Under the pieces are notes generated by a model, which was not told where the DNA came from, made no database searches, and saw only the letters and a list, made by a program, of their open reading frames with translations. This document shows positions 1-8,377 of a DNA stretch of 64,000 bases, one piece after another (positions within the stretch are counted from its first letter, which is position 1; each line of letters opens with the position of its first letter). This DNA is from CAVRUD01 sp963849635 (GTDB taxonomy: Bacteria > Chloroflexota > Chloroflexia > Thermomicrobiales > UBA6265): the NCBI GenBank assembly GCA_963849635.1, contig CAWKIA010000019.1:271467-335466 (forward strand), given 5' to 3'. The translations under genes and the position numbers were made by a program.

Positions 1-1266
1 CAACGTTTCCAGGCGTGTCTCGGTGGCGGCGGGTGATGGTTGCTGTGGTCGGAGGAGCGCGGCGCCGGCATGGATGGCGATCACGGGGACAGCCCAAACC
101 ATTGCTTCCAGTGCGGTGGCGGCGCGGAGGGAGCGGCGGAGCCAGATGGCGAGGGGGATGGCCAGGAAGACCAGGCTTTGGACGTGGACATGGTAGGCGG
201 TCAGGATCGTGGTGAGGATGACGGCGGCGGCAACCAGATCGGCGGATTGGGTGCGGCGGAGAGCTCGGGCGGAGAGGATGAGGGTGGCGAGCGCGAGGAT
301 CGCAGAGAGGATGAGGACGACGGTGAGCTGGACATCCTCCGACCAGTTCCAGCCAAGGCGGATGGCGGCGCCGCGGAGGTTGTACATGCGCCACTCGACG
401 ATGGCGGGCGAGCCTGAGAACGCCTGGTAGAAGCGGGCTAGATCGATGTAGTCGCCGATGCCGTCGATCCCTACTAAGGCGACGGAGGCGAGGGCGAGGG
501 CGAGGGCTGAGGCGACCATGCCGAGCGCGGCACGGGGCCGGCCCCAGGCGAGTACAAGCAGGGGCAGGGGCATAAAGATCGGCTTGAGGGCCAGGAAACC
601 GAGCAAGACTCCGGCAAGGAGGTCTCGGCGACGGCGCGTCCGCGGGGAGTAGTTGCCTGAAGATCGCATGAGGACGACGGCCGCCGCAACCGGCAGCAAG
701 AGGAGACTGTCGATCTGGCCCCACCAGGCGACATCCCAGAGCGGCTCAAAGCTGACCAGGATCATCGTCGTTGCCCAGACGATGGCCGGGCAGAAGGACC
801 TGGCGAGGAGCCAGGAGGCGGCCCCTCCGGCTAGGAGGCCCAGGCAGGCCCAGATCCAGTAGGCGGTGATCAGGGAAAATACGGCCAGAGGGGCGGTGAA
901 CAGGCTGGTGACGGGGGGATAGGGGAAGGCGTTGTACCAGCGCCAGCCGGTGTCTTCGTCTTCTTGAACCTGGCGCTGAGCGGCGCGCTGGGCCTCCATC
1001 TCGCCGAGGTGGCGGGCGTCGCCGTCACGCACCATCGTGGCGGCCGCGTAGAAGGCGCCGAAGTCGACGGCCATCAACGGCTCGAAGGGCTCCTGAGCGT
1101 TGGGACCGACGAGTAGGTCGACAAAAATGGTCAGCGGGACGAGGCAGGCGAGGGCATAGAGGCGCCACAGGTTCCGGCGGGTGGGGGAAGCGAGGGCGCT
1201 CTGGGGTTCCGGGCCGGCGTTCGGCGATTCCGCAATTGTCCGGTCCGGCTGGCGCGAGGTGGTCAA
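1..1266 (-). CDS. GT87-type (DUF2029) membrane glycosyltransferase, C-terminus beyond window
   Basis: An open reading frame of 422 codons runs off the left edge without a stop, so it is the N-terminal part of a polytopic membrane protein. Near the N-terminus are a first membrane helix (about residues 26-46), then LMAVDFGAFYAAA and NAFPYPPVTSLFTAPLA. An acidic loop followed by F-x-YPP-x-x-x-x-x-x-PL is typical of GT87 (DUF2029) polyprenyl-phosphate-sugar mannosyl/arabinosyltransferases. At least seven further hydrophobic segments follow. The family transfers sugars on the outer face of the membrane using lipid-linked donors. The start is uncertain: the frame has no ATG upstream of the first helix. 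A TTG at 1266 preceded by GAGG at about 9 nt is my choice; TTG at 1281 is the alternative. The specific substrate cannot be told. Confidence 0.75.
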   Translation of the reverse strand, partial: MTTSRQPDRTIAESPNAGPEPQSALASPTRRNLWRLYALACLVPLTIFVDLLVGPNAQEPFEPLMAVDFGAFYAAATMVRDGDARHLGEMEAQRAAQRQVQEDEDTGWRWYNAFPYPPVTSLFTAPLAVFSLITAYWIWACLGLLAGGAASWLLARSFCPAIVWATTMILVSFEPLWDVAWWGQIDSLLLLPVAAAVVLMRSSGNYSPRTRRRRDLLAGVLLGFLALKPIFMPLPLLVLAWGRPRAALGMVASALALALASVALVGIDGIGDYIDLARFYQAFSGSPAIVEWRMYNLRGAAIRLGWNWSEDVQLTVVLILSAILALATLILSARALRRTQSADLVAAAVILTTILTAYHVHVQSLVFLAIPLAIWLRRSLRAATALEAMVWAVPVIAIHAGAALLRPQQPSPAATETRLETL

Positions 1267-1457
1267 GTCTGTGGACCTCAATTCGAGCGTGGCACCGATC
1301 GCTGCCGGGTGCGATTAAGCATCGGGATACGCAGTTCTCCCGATGCGGCCCCCCGTTGTCGTCCCTAGAGTATGGAGCATCGGAAGGCCGGATCGATCGC
1401 GGCAACCGGGCAATATCGGGACAAACTCGTGATGTAGAAGTGGTTGGGAGCAACACG

Positions 1458-1664
1458 ATGGATCGACAACGGACGCGAATTCGACGGCAACGCCCCGTGC
1501 TCAACAACCCCTATGAGAACCGGAAACTCCAAGTACCAGACCGACGCGAGGCTGGAACGACGATGCAGGTATTGGCGCGCGAGGAGTTGCGCGAGATTGT
1601 GAGCAGGCTGGCCCTGGGGGACCGGCCGGGCGTCGCATTTGAGCCGATCTCGACCGATCGATAA
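1458..1664 (+). CDS. Small hypothetical protein (68 aa)
   Basis: A short ORF starting ATG and preceded by GGGAG at a 7-nt spacing. The first half is strongly basic (MDRQRTRIRRQRP). The second half (LAREELREIVSRLALGDRPG) could form an amphipathic helix. I recognise no family. It is supported only by the ribosome binding site and plausible codon use; it could be spurious. It lies between the divergent GT87 gene and the next small gene. Confidence 0.35.
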   Translation: MDRQRTRIRRQRPVLNNPYENRKLQVPDRREAGTTMQVLAREELREIVSRLALGDRPGVAFEPISTDR

Positions 1665-1819
1665 CTCGCCGCTCATGGAACGTAAACCGACATGGCACGT
1701 TCATGTCGGTTTCGTCCTGTCCCGTCCGGCCATACAATACCGGTCCGTCTGGCGCCCAACGCTTTGATGGTGGGCGCGTTGATGTGACGGATACGTGGCT
1801 CACGGGAGGTAGCTCCAGG

Positions 1820-2080
1820 GTGTCGGTTGAGACCGGAGGCGGAAACGCCAGTCCGCCATTGAAATTGCATTTCAACGTGCAGGAGGCCGGAGCGCTGCTT
1901 GGCCCGATTGCCGCCTCACTGCGTGTGCTCGAACGACGGGCCGAGCGGTATGGGCATATTGCGAAACTGTCGGACGCGGACGTGGCGGCAGTTGCCGCGG
2001 CGCATGCCGCCCTGACGGCCGCGCGGGCCGAAGTCGAGCAGCTGGCGAACGTGTTGCCGGCTGGCCGGGGTGGTGAGTAG
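1820..2080 (+). CDS. Small helical protein, DUF2203-like N-terminus
   Basis: The reading frame opens further upstream, but GGAGGT at 1805-1810 sits 9 nt before a GTG at 1820, giving an 86-residue protein. After a short polar leader it reads LHFNVQEAGALLGPIAASLRVLERRAERYG and then an Ala-rich helix. The pattern F-N/T-V/L-x-E-A-x-A-L-L-P/G resembles the start of DUF2203 proteins, which are helical and of unknown function. The gene ends 2 nt before the SDR gene at 2083, so the two are probably co-transcribed and translationally coupled. The family assignment is tentative; the existence of the gene is fairly well supported by the RBS and the tight spacing. Confidence 0.55.
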   Translation: MSVETGGGNASPPLKLHFNVQEAGALLGPIAASLRVLERRAERYGHIAKLSDADVAAVAAAHAALTAARAEVEQLANVLPAGRGGE

Positions 2081-2082
2081 TC

Positions 2083-2808
2083 ATGGCTGATGGAGAAAAG
2101 CGCCGCGTTCTCATCACCGGTGCAGGGGGAAGGATCGGCGGCCACCTGGCGTCGGCGTTGCAGGATCGCTATTCATTGCGCTTGCAGTACAACAAGTCGA
2201 TGCCGGACACCCCGCCGGTGGAAGATTGGGTCCAGGCCGATATCGCGGACTATGACCAGATCGCCCCGGCGATGGAGGGGATCGACGCGGTCATCCACAT
2301 GGCCGGTGAACCCAGCCCCTTCGCCTCCTGGGACGACGTCCACTCGGCGAATATCGTTGGCACCCGCAACGTCTACGAGGCGGCCCGGGTTGCCGGGGTG
2401 CGTAAGGTGGTGCTGGCTTCGACCAACCATGTGATGGGGTTCTACGACCGGGATGGCGAGTGGCCGATCTACGTCTCCCAGCAGGTGCGGCCTGATTCGC
2501 TCTACGGCGTGTCGAAGGCTTTTGGTGAGGTGCTCGGCCGCTACTACGCCGACCAGCATGGGCTGGCGGTGATCTGCCTGCGGATCGGCTGGTTCCTCGA
2601 CAAGCCGCACGACGATTTTTCGCGGTGGAGCTGGCTCAGTCCGCGCGATTGCACCCAGATCTGCTGGCGAGCGGTCGAGACGGAGAACCTCTTCGGGATC
2701 TACTACGCGATCTCGGCCAACTCCGGCCGCCACTGGGACCTGACCCACACGCTGGAGGGGTTGGGGTATCGGCCGGAGGATGACGGGGAGAAGCATCCTT
2801 TGGAGTAG
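2083..2808 (+). CDS. NAD-dependent epimerase/dehydratase family protein, uronate dehydrogenase-like
   Basis: A 241-residue extended short-chain dehydrogenase. The nucleotide-binding GAGGRIGGHL motif lies near residue 14, D54 follows QAD, and the catalytic pair is in YGVSKAFGE (Tyr-x3-Lys, about residues 141-145). VLASTNHVMGFY is typical of the NAD-dependent hexuronate (uronate) dehydrogenase branch, which oxidises D-glucuronate or D-galacturonate to aldarolactones. The length is slightly short of the usual 260-270. Cytosolic. With the mannonate dehydratase at 26.7 kb and the glycosidases in the window, a role in plant-derived uronic acid use is plausible. The exact substrate is inferred, not shown. 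Confidence 0.75.
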   Translation: MADGEKRRVLITGAGGRIGGHLASALQDRYSLRLQYNKSMPDTPPVEDWVQADIADYDQIAPAMEGIDAVIHMAGEPSPFASWDDVHSANIVGTRNVYEAARVAGVRKVVLASTNHVMGFYDRDGEWPIYVSQQVRPDSLYGVSKAFGEVLGRYYADQHGLAVICLRIGWFLDKPHDDFSRWSWLSPRDCTQICWRAVETENLFGIYYAISANSGRHWDLTHTLEGLGYRPEDDGEKHPLE

Positions 2809-2895
2809 TCACCAGGTTGTATGTAGCGCCGATTCGGCGACGGCCACGAGGGGAACCACGCGGGACTCCCCTTGTGTACAGATCGCGCGGATCAA

Positions 2896-3420
2896 TCAGG
2901 TGTCGCCGAGTTCCCGCGCGTTCCGTTCGAGCCAGTTCGCCGCATCATCTGGAAATGTAAGGACCAGCGGGTGCTCGGCCCCTGTCGGGGGTTCCCAGCC
3001 TGCAAGAATTGCCTCGAAGTTCTCATCGCTTACGTCGCGCCGCTCGTTCGTCTTCCGGTTCGCGAGAAGGCGCTCCCGCGTTTCCTGTATCGGAGTGTCA
3101 ACGTGAATCGTGACGGTTTCGGTGTTGTGCTTTGCGGCGATACGGCGGGCGCGCTCCCGTTCACGCAGCGTGAAGTTGCGGGAGGCATCGACGACGGATT
3201 GGCCCGACTCCAAGTGATGTTCGATTCGCACGTCAGTTTCGCGGTAGATCCGCTTCCAGTTGGCGCTGGTCAGCGTCCCATCGTCTACGTCCTCGCCAAA
3301 TAGGTCGCTCTTCGTCTCGTCCACGTCGACTTCGGAATATTCGAACCGGCGGGCAACCAAGCCCGCGAGCGTCGTCTTTCCGGCAAAGGACCGCCCGCAT
3401 ATGATGATCAGCCTGAGCAT
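2896..3420 (-). CDS. P-loop ATPase / small-molecule kinase-like protein
   Basis: A 174-residue protein with a Walker A motif GRSFAGKTT at residues 9-17 directly after a beta strand (LRLIIIC). SVVDASRNFTLRERERAR is a Walker B/lid-like segment resembling AAA_33 and zeta-toxin/chloramphenicol-phosphotransferase-type kinases: an Asp, then R-x-x-x-x-R-x-R-A-R. A C-terminal stretch (TNERRDVSDENF) is the typical R-x-x-x-R-x-D-x-S lid of these kinases. It probably phosphorylates a small molecule or nucleotide end; the substrate is unknown. It is a lone gene, convergent with the SDR upstream and divergent from the dehydrogenase at 3557. Confidence 0.7.
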   Translation of the reverse strand: MLRLIIICGRSFAGKTTLAGLVARRFEYSEVDVDETKSDLFGEDVDDGTLTSANWKRIYRETDVRIEHHLESGQSVVDASRNFTLRERERARRIAAKHNTETVTIHVDTPIQETRERLLANRKTNERRDVSDENFEAILAGWEPPTGAEHPLVLTFPDDAANWLERNARELGDT

Positions 3421-3556
3421 CGGGGCAGTATAGGAGAGTCAGCGCGCCAGCGGCAGAAATCCCGGGCCAACGAGATCCGTTGGCCGGGTTCTTGATGAAT
3501 GCGAACCGTTGAGCCCATTGACGGTTGGGATGATGGAGTACGAGCGGAGGTGAGCC

Positions 3557-4450
3557 ATGGCGATGACGATCGGTGTGATCAGCCCGGGCGATATGGGGCA
3601 CACGGTAGGCAACCGGCTGCGGGAGCACGGGGCGACGGTGCTGACCAGCCTCGATGGCCGGAGTGAGCGGTCGCGGGGTTTGGCCGCCAAAGCTGGGATG
3701 GAGGACGCCGGCACGCTGGATGATCTGGTCGGGCGGGTCGATGTGCTCCTCGCGATCCTGGTACCGGCCGAGGCGACCGGATTGTCGGAGCGGGTGGCGA
3801 CAGCCTTGAAGTCGACCGGCGGATCTCCGCTCTACGTTGATTGCAACGCGATTGCGCCTCAGACGGTGCGGGCGATTGGCGAGCGGATTCTGGCCGCCGG
3901 CGGCCGGTTTGCCGATGTCGGGATCATCGGTCCGCCCCCGAAGAAGGACGGTACGACCCGGTTTTACGTCTCCGGACCAGGCGCCGATGAGTTCGGGGCG
4001 CTGGCGGAACACGGGCTGGACGTGCGGCCGCTGGGGCCGGAGGTGGGGAAGGCATCTGGCTTCAAGATGTGCTACGCGGCGCTGACCAAGGGGATGACGG
4101 CGCTGGGTACGGAGATGCTGGTGGCGGCCCGCCTGCTCGGTATTGAGGACGAACTGCGCACGGAGCAGCTGGGGAGCGTGCCCGAACTGATCAACTCGGT
4201 GCTGAAGTCCGCGCCGTCGATGCCGCCCAAAGCGTATCGCTGGGTGGGTGAGATGGAGGAGATCGCGGCGACCTTCGGCGCGTTGGGAATGACATCGAAG
4301 ATCCTGGAAGGGGCGGCCGAGCACTACGCCTTCATCGCCGAGACCGCGCTCGGGAAGGAGTCGCCTGAGAGCCGGGACATGTCGCGCGATGGGGATGGCG
4401 TTGTGGCGGCACTGGCGGATGCTCTTCTGGTCGGAGGCGCCCGCCGCTAG
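3557..4450 (+). CDS. NAD(P)-binding dehydrogenase, 6-phosphogluconate dehydrogenase-like with DUF1932 C-terminus
   Basis: 297 residues. The Rossmann motif is IGVISPGDMGHTVGNRL (GxGxMG with Gly-to-Ser/Pro changes as usual for the DUF1932 group). The linker GTTRFYVSGPGADEF and the catalytic-region Lys in GKASGFKMCYAALTKGMTAL follow, then an all-helical C-terminal domain (PSMPPKAYRWVGEMEEIAATF) matching DUF1932. These beta-hydroxyacid-dehydrogenase relatives oxidise small hydroxy acids; the substrate is unknown. CGGAGGTGAGCC before the ATG is a good RBS. It stands alone and is followed by a 390-base gene-free stretch. Confidence 0.8.
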   Translation: MAMTIGVISPGDMGHTVGNRLREHGATVLTSLDGRSERSRGLAAKAGMEDAGTLDDLVGRVDVLLAILVPAEATGLSERVATALKSTGGSPLYVDCNAIAPQTVRAIGERILAAGGRFADVGIIGPPPKKDGTTRFYVSGPGADEFGALAEHGLDVRPLGPEVGKASGFKMCYAALTKGMTALGTEMLVAARLLGIEDELRTEQLGSVPELINSVLKSAPSMPPKAYRWVGEMEEIAATFGALGMTSKILEGAAEHYAFIAETALGKESPESRDMSRDGDGVVAALADALLVGGARR

Positions 4451-4837
4451 TACGGGCGTTGAGGCCCGAACACTGGTCCTGTCAAACATCTAAGGTCGCC
4501 TATCACAACCGCTCGGTCGGCGGCTCCACCCCTAGTTAGAGGGACTGAAGTCCCGGGCTACCTGAGGGAAGTCCTTCCGGGACTGAGCACGAGCGACGGC
4601 AACAGCGGGTTTGATAGACTCTCTAAATAGGGAGCGGCCTCGGCATTTGCTGGGGCCGTTCCTGGTTTGATTTCACGATCTAGCAAATCGGGATGGCGCG
4701 GGATTGTGACCGGATTGGGATGGTGTTGCCGGCGGCGCGATGCTCTCAGGCGGCCACAGTCACCTACACTAGTGACTGGGTTGACCCGCAAACTGCCGGC
4801 GGAGGGGCCGGCGGTGGCAACGATGAGGAGTACTTTG
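4451..4837. other. Gene-free stretch with a two-hairpin repeat
   Basis: No ORF here has coding character. The stretch holds a copy of dispersed repeat family A (4541-4590) and an imperfect GGCC-rich hairpin near 4632-4657 followed by TTCCTGGTTTGATTT, which could end transcription from the dehydrogenase. It also carries the leader of the LppX-like gene. No convincing sigma70 promoter was seen. Confidence 0.5.
4541..4590. repeat. Dispersed two-hairpin repeat, family A copy 1
   Basis: The first hairpin pairs GGGACT (4541-4546) with AGTCCC (4549-4554) and is followed by the constant word GGGCTACC. The second pairs AGTCC (4570-4574) with GGACT (4580-4584) around TTCC. Copies with different but still self-complementary stems occur at 18041, 19668, 31888 and 41434. 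Confidence 0.75.
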
Positions 4838-5662
4838 ATGCATCACCGGCGACTTTTGAACCATCATCACCGTGCGCGCGCGGTTGGGCTTATCCTGGCG
4901 GTTGTCCTATTGCTGCAGGGCATCCTCGCTCTCAGTTTGACGTCCGCCGCACCGCCGACATCCCAGGATGACGCTGATGCGCGTGCCATTCTGGATGGTG
5001 CGGCCGCGGCGATGGCGAACGTTCAGTCGTTCCAGTTCTCCCTGACGACCGAGCAGGGACGGACCATCATCATGGACACCCTGGAACTAAAGAATGTGAC
5101 CGGTGCGGTGCAACGGCCGGACCGATTCCGGGCGACAGTCTCCGCCTCGGTGGCGGTCCTTGAGGTCTCTGTCGATGTGGTCGGGATCGGCACGCAGGTC
5201 TGGGTGAAGAACCCGCTGGGCGGAACGGTCACTGGCCAGGAGTACATCGAAGTTGACCTGTCAAAGGTCGGCGCGGAGCAAGTCCTGGCCGAACTTGTCA
5301 ACCCGGACCGTATCCTCCTGCAGGCGGTCGAATATCTTGAAGACCCGATCGTGCGGGGCGAGGACGAGATCGACGGCGTGAAGACGACCGTGATCGAGGG
5401 CACGTTCGACCCACACCTAGCGTTCGAGCAGTTTTCGGGTACTCCGGAAGCTGGTGGGGCCGCAGTGGCGAATGTCGCGACAGAGTCCGGTTTGGACTTT
5501 GCCGGACCGGTGCCGACGTTGATCTGGATCGACGGCGATGGGCTTGTCCGGCGGATCCGGATGGAAGGGCCGATTATCGAGTCGGAGGCGGCGGACGTGG
5601 TCCGGCGGCTCGATATCTTTGCCTACAACGAGCCGGTGGAGATCGTGGCGCCGGAGCAGTAG
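4838..5662 (+). CDS. Secreted LppX/LprAFG-like protein
   Basis: 274 residues from an ATG preceded 7 nt upstream by GAGGAG; an in-frame ATG at 4823 is the alternative. The N-terminus MHHRRLLNHHHRARAVG is basic and His-rich, then a hydrophobic signal segment (LILAVVLLLQGILALSL) ends in SAAPP. No lipobox Cys is present, unlike actinobacterial LppX. The mature part (ILDGAAAAMANVQSFQFSL, then repeated beta strands, VTGAVQRPDRFRATV, WVKNP) fits the LppX_LprAFG half-barrel fold that carries lipids or glycolipids in the cell envelope. The C-terminal LIWIDGDGLVRRIRMEG is also family-typical. A hairpin terminator follows at 5686. The ligand is unknown. Confidence 0.75.
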   Translation: MHHRRLLNHHHRARAVGLILAVVLLLQGILALSLTSAAPPTSQDDADARAILDGAAAAMANVQSFQFSLTTEQGRTIIMDTLELKNVTGAVQRPDRFRATVSASVAVLEVSVDVVGIGTQVWVKNPLGGTVTGQEYIEVDLSKVGAEQVLAELVNPDRILLQAVEYLEDPIVRGEDEIDGVKTTVIEGTFDPHLAFEQFSGTPEAGGAAVANVATESGLDFAGPVPTLIWIDGDGLVRRIRMEGPIIESEAADVVRRLDIFAYNEPVEIVAPEQ

Positions 5663-5685
5663 CGCGGCTTTTCGTCATTTCGGTG

Positions 5686-5712
5686 CGGGGAGAGGGCGTT
5701 GCTCTCTCCCCG
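5686..5712 (+). terminator. Hairpin terminator after the LppX-like gene
   Basis: CGGGGAGAG (5686-5694) pairs perfectly with CTCTCCCCG (5704-5712), 23 nt after the stop codon, followed by TGGCATTTTCGG. The U-tract is weak, so intrinsic termination is likely but not certain. Confidence 0.6.
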
Positions 5713-5886
5713 TGGCATTTTCGGGGATGTGATGCTGGTTGGTTGAGGATTGACGCGGTCCTGGTATCGCAGGATGCGTGTTGAGCGGTTCCGCACCATG
5801 GATGTCGGCGGTATGCTCCCCGGAGTGCCTGAGATCGACCTGCATATGGGCAGTGTGCAGCGAGTGCGGACGTCAAGGAGACGGGT

Positions 5887-7125
5887 GTGGATCGGTTGCA
5901 GCGGTTTCGTGACGCGCGGTTCGGGATGTTCGTCCATTGGGGCAGCTATAGCGTCAGGGGGTTCGAGGCATCGTGGCCGTTGGTCTGGGGGGAAATCTCG
6001 GCCGAGGAGTACGCGGCGCTGGCGCGGGATTTCAACCCGACCCGATACGATCCCGTTGACTGGGCCGCGCGGGCGAAGGCGGCGGGCATGCGCTACGTCG
6101 TCCTGACCACCAAGCACCATGACGGCTTTGCCCTGTTCGATACCGCATTGAGCGACTATTCCGCGCCAAAGTCGGCCGCCGGCCGTGATTTGATCCGGCC
6201 GTATGTAGAGGCGATTCGGGCAGCGGGCCTGATGGTCGGGTTCTACTTCTCCCTGTGTGACTGGTACCACCCGGATTACCCAGCATTGACCGACCGGCCA
6301 CGAACTGACCGCCATCGCCGAGGGATTCCGGCGGGGGTGCCGGAGACGATCGCGGCCGATCCGGCCCGGTGGGAGCGCTACCTGGAGTTCATGCACGGCC
6401 AGGTCCGTGAGCTGCTGACCAACTACGGCCAGATCGACTACGTCTGGTTCGATGGCCACTGGGAGCACTCGGCGGAGGATTGGCGGGCAGAGGCGTTGCT
6501 GACGATGATGCGGGAGTTGCAACCCAACATCGTCATCAACGACCGGCTGAATGCCCCGGGGCGGCTGGGCGACATCGGCACACCGGAGCAGTACGTGCCG
6601 GTTGCGGGACTCGATCGCCCGTGGGAAACCTGCATGACGATCAACGAGACCTGGGCCTTCAACCCGCGGGACCGTGCCTATAAGCCGGCCCGCGAGCTGG
6701 TGGCGACGCTGGCGGAGGTGACGGCCAAAGGCGGCAACTTCCTGCTCAACGTCGGTCCGGCCGCCGACGGCACGATTCCCAGCGAGTTCGCCTCGCGACT
6801 GAGCGTCATCGGCGAATGGATGGAGCGGAACGGTGAATCGATCTTTGCCCAGGGTGCGGGATTGCCCACCGGGGCGTTCTATGGACCGACGACGGGTGGG
6901 GACGACGACGTCTACCTGCATGTGCTTGGACGGCCGGGCGGAGACCAGGTGATCGTCCGCGGGCTCACTCGGCGCGTTGGCCGGGTGACGTTGCTGGGGA
7001 ACGGCAGGTCGCTCGAATTCGACCAGCATCGGGGGCATCTCGAGGGCGGCGCCCTCAGGGTGACACTGCCGGATGCATTCCTCGATCCGCTCGACACCGT
7101 GATCAAACTCGAGTACGGCGACTGA
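5887..7125 (+). CDS. Alpha-L-fucosidase, GH29
   Basis: 412 residues from a GTG with AAGGAG 6 nt upstream. Family signatures are in order: RFGMFVHWGSYSV near the N-terminus, GMRYVVLTTKHHDGFALFD, DLIRPYVEAIRAAGLMVGFYFS, and YVWFDGHW, whose Asp is the GH29 catalytic nucleophile. TINETWAFN and KGGNFLLNVGPAADGTIP close the barrel, followed by a short C-terminal beta domain. It releases L-fucose from fucosides by a retaining mechanism. No signal peptide is present, so it probably acts in the cytosol on imported oligosaccharides. It is followed after 22 nt by the solute-binding-like protein gene and is probably co-transcribed. Confidence 0.92.
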   Translation: MDRLQRFRDARFGMFVHWGSYSVRGFEASWPLVWGEISAEEYAALARDFNPTRYDPVDWAARAKAAGMRYVVLTTKHHDGFALFDTALSDYSAPKSAAGRDLIRPYVEAIRAAGLMVGFYFSLCDWYHPDYPALTDRPRTDRHRRGIPAGVPETIAADPARWERYLEFMHGQVRELLTNYGQIDYVWFDGHWEHSAEDWRAEALLTMMRELQPNIVINDRLNAPGRLGDIGTPEQYVPVAGLDRPWETCMTINETWAFNPRDRAYKPARELVATLAEVTAKGGNFLLNVGPAADGTIPSEFASRLSVIGEWMERNGESIFAQGAGLPTGAFYGPTTGGDDDVYLHVLGRPGGDQVIVRGLTRRVGRVTLLGNGRSLEFDQHRGHLEGGALRVTLPDAFLDPLDTVIKLEYGD

Positions 7126-7147
7126 TCGTGCGATTGGGATGGGATCG

Positions 7148-8377
7148 ATGACGGAGACGCGCCTCAAGATCGCGGTTGTGGGCGGGCCGATGTATGACCG
7201 GCTCTACCATGAGCGGCTGCCGGCGTTCACGGCCGAGACCGGGATCGAGGTCGACATCGGCGCCAAGCTGATCCATCCGGAACTCAACGACCATCTGGCA
7301 GCCGCCTACGGCGCCGGAACGGGCGACTACGATCTGATCACCACCCACGGCAAGTACGCGCCGGCGCAGGCGGCGTGGCTGCGGCCGCTCGACGACCTAT
7401 TGCCGCCGGGAGCGCTGGACGACTTTTCCGCCGTGACAGTGGAGATGGCCAGGGTGGATGGAGCGCTGCTCGGTGTGCCGCGCAACGTCGATACACGCCT
7501 GCTCTTCTACCGGTCGGACCTGTTCGGCGACAAGGCCGAGCAAGCAGTCTTTGCGGAGCGGTTCGGATACCCGTTGCGTCCACCACGAACTTGGGACGAA
7601 CTGGCGGACGTTGCGCGGCATTTCACGCGGCCTCCAGACTTGTTTGGATTTGCCTTCCCCGGCCAGGAGTCGGGGCTCTGGGGGCAGTTCTACGAGCTGG
7701 TCGAATCGGCCGGGGGGAGGTTTTTTGGGGCGGACCTGCGGGCGGCGTTCGACTCGGCAGAGGGTGCCTGGGCACTCGACCTTCTACGCCGGCTCTATGG
7801 CGAATGGGCGGTGGTGCCGCCGGAAACGCCGGACTGGCAGTTCGACGCGGTCTCGGCGGCGTTCGACGCCGGGCGGGTGGCGATGATCGGCGACTGGCCG
7901 GCGGCATACGGTGCCCACGCCTCATCGGCGGTGGGCGACATGTTCGATCTGGCGCTGTACCCGGCCGGGACCCACCGGCGGGCGGTCTATTCGGGCGGCT
8001 TCACCTGGGCAATCCCGCGGAGCAGCCATCACCCGGATGCGGCGATCCGGCTTGCTCTCTATCTGAGCGATGAGCGATCGCAGTTGGTGGAGGCGCGGCA
8101 GGGGACGCTGGTCCCGCGGCGGTCGGTGCAGGCGGCGGTGCGGGCGGAGGCAGCCGCGGGTTCACGGGACGAGCGTCGATTGGCGTTGTTGGAGGAGACG
8201 GTCGCGACGAGCATGCTGGTCCCGCCCAGGTTTGCCGCCTATCCGGCCGTGGAACGGGCCGTCTGGCCGGTCTTGCAGGCGGGGTTCACCGGGACGGTAC
8301 CGGTCGACGTTGCGCTACGGGCGGCGGCGGAGGCGATGAACGCGGAGGTAGGGGGAGGGGGAGGGGGACACGGCTGA
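7148..8377 (+). CDS. Family 1 extracellular solute-binding-like protein lacking a signal peptide
   Basis: 409 residues with the typical two-lobe sugar-binding protein layout: KIAVVGGPMYDRLY at the N-terminus, TGIEVDIGAKL, DLITTHGKYAPAQAAWLRPLDDLL, GVPRNVDTRLLFYRSDLF, PRTWDELADVARHF, a hinge VAMIGDWPAAYG, and YSGGFTWAIPRSSHHPDAA. This matches ABC sugar-binding proteins, which normally sit outside the membrane. Here the sequence starts directly in the first strand after METRLK-type polar residues, with no signal or Tat motif, and no permease gene is adjacent. It is co-directional with the fucosidase (22 nt apart). It may be a cytosolic sensor/carrier, or the start may be mis-sequenced. The C-terminus ends in a Gly run made by a neighbouring G-rich repeat. 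Confidence 0.8.
   Translation: MTETRLKIAVVGGPMYDRLYHERLPAFTAETGIEVDIGAKLIHPELNDHLAAAYGAGTGDYDLITTHGKYAPAQAAWLRPLDDLLPPGALDDFSAVTVEMARVDGALLGVPRNVDTRLLFYRSDLFGDKAEQAVFAERFGYPLRPPRTWDELADVARHFTRPPDLFGFAFPGQESGLWGQFYELVESAGGRFFGADLRAAFDSAEGAWALDLLRRLYGEWAVVPPETPDWQFDAVSAAFDAGRVAMIGDWPAAYGAHASSAVGDMFDLALYPAGTHRRAVYSGGFTWAIPRSSHHPDAAIRLALYLSDERSQLVEARQGTLVPRRSVQAAVRAEAAAGSRDERRLALLEETVATSMLVPPRFAAYPAVERAVWPVLQAGFTGTVPVDVALRAAAEAMNAEVGGGGGGHG

Noticed and set aside
40..417. Plus-strand ORFs in the first 900 bases (Gly/Glu-rich)
   Set aside because: They are antisense shadows of the minus-strand GT87 gene, which has membrane helices and family motifs and is open to the window edge.
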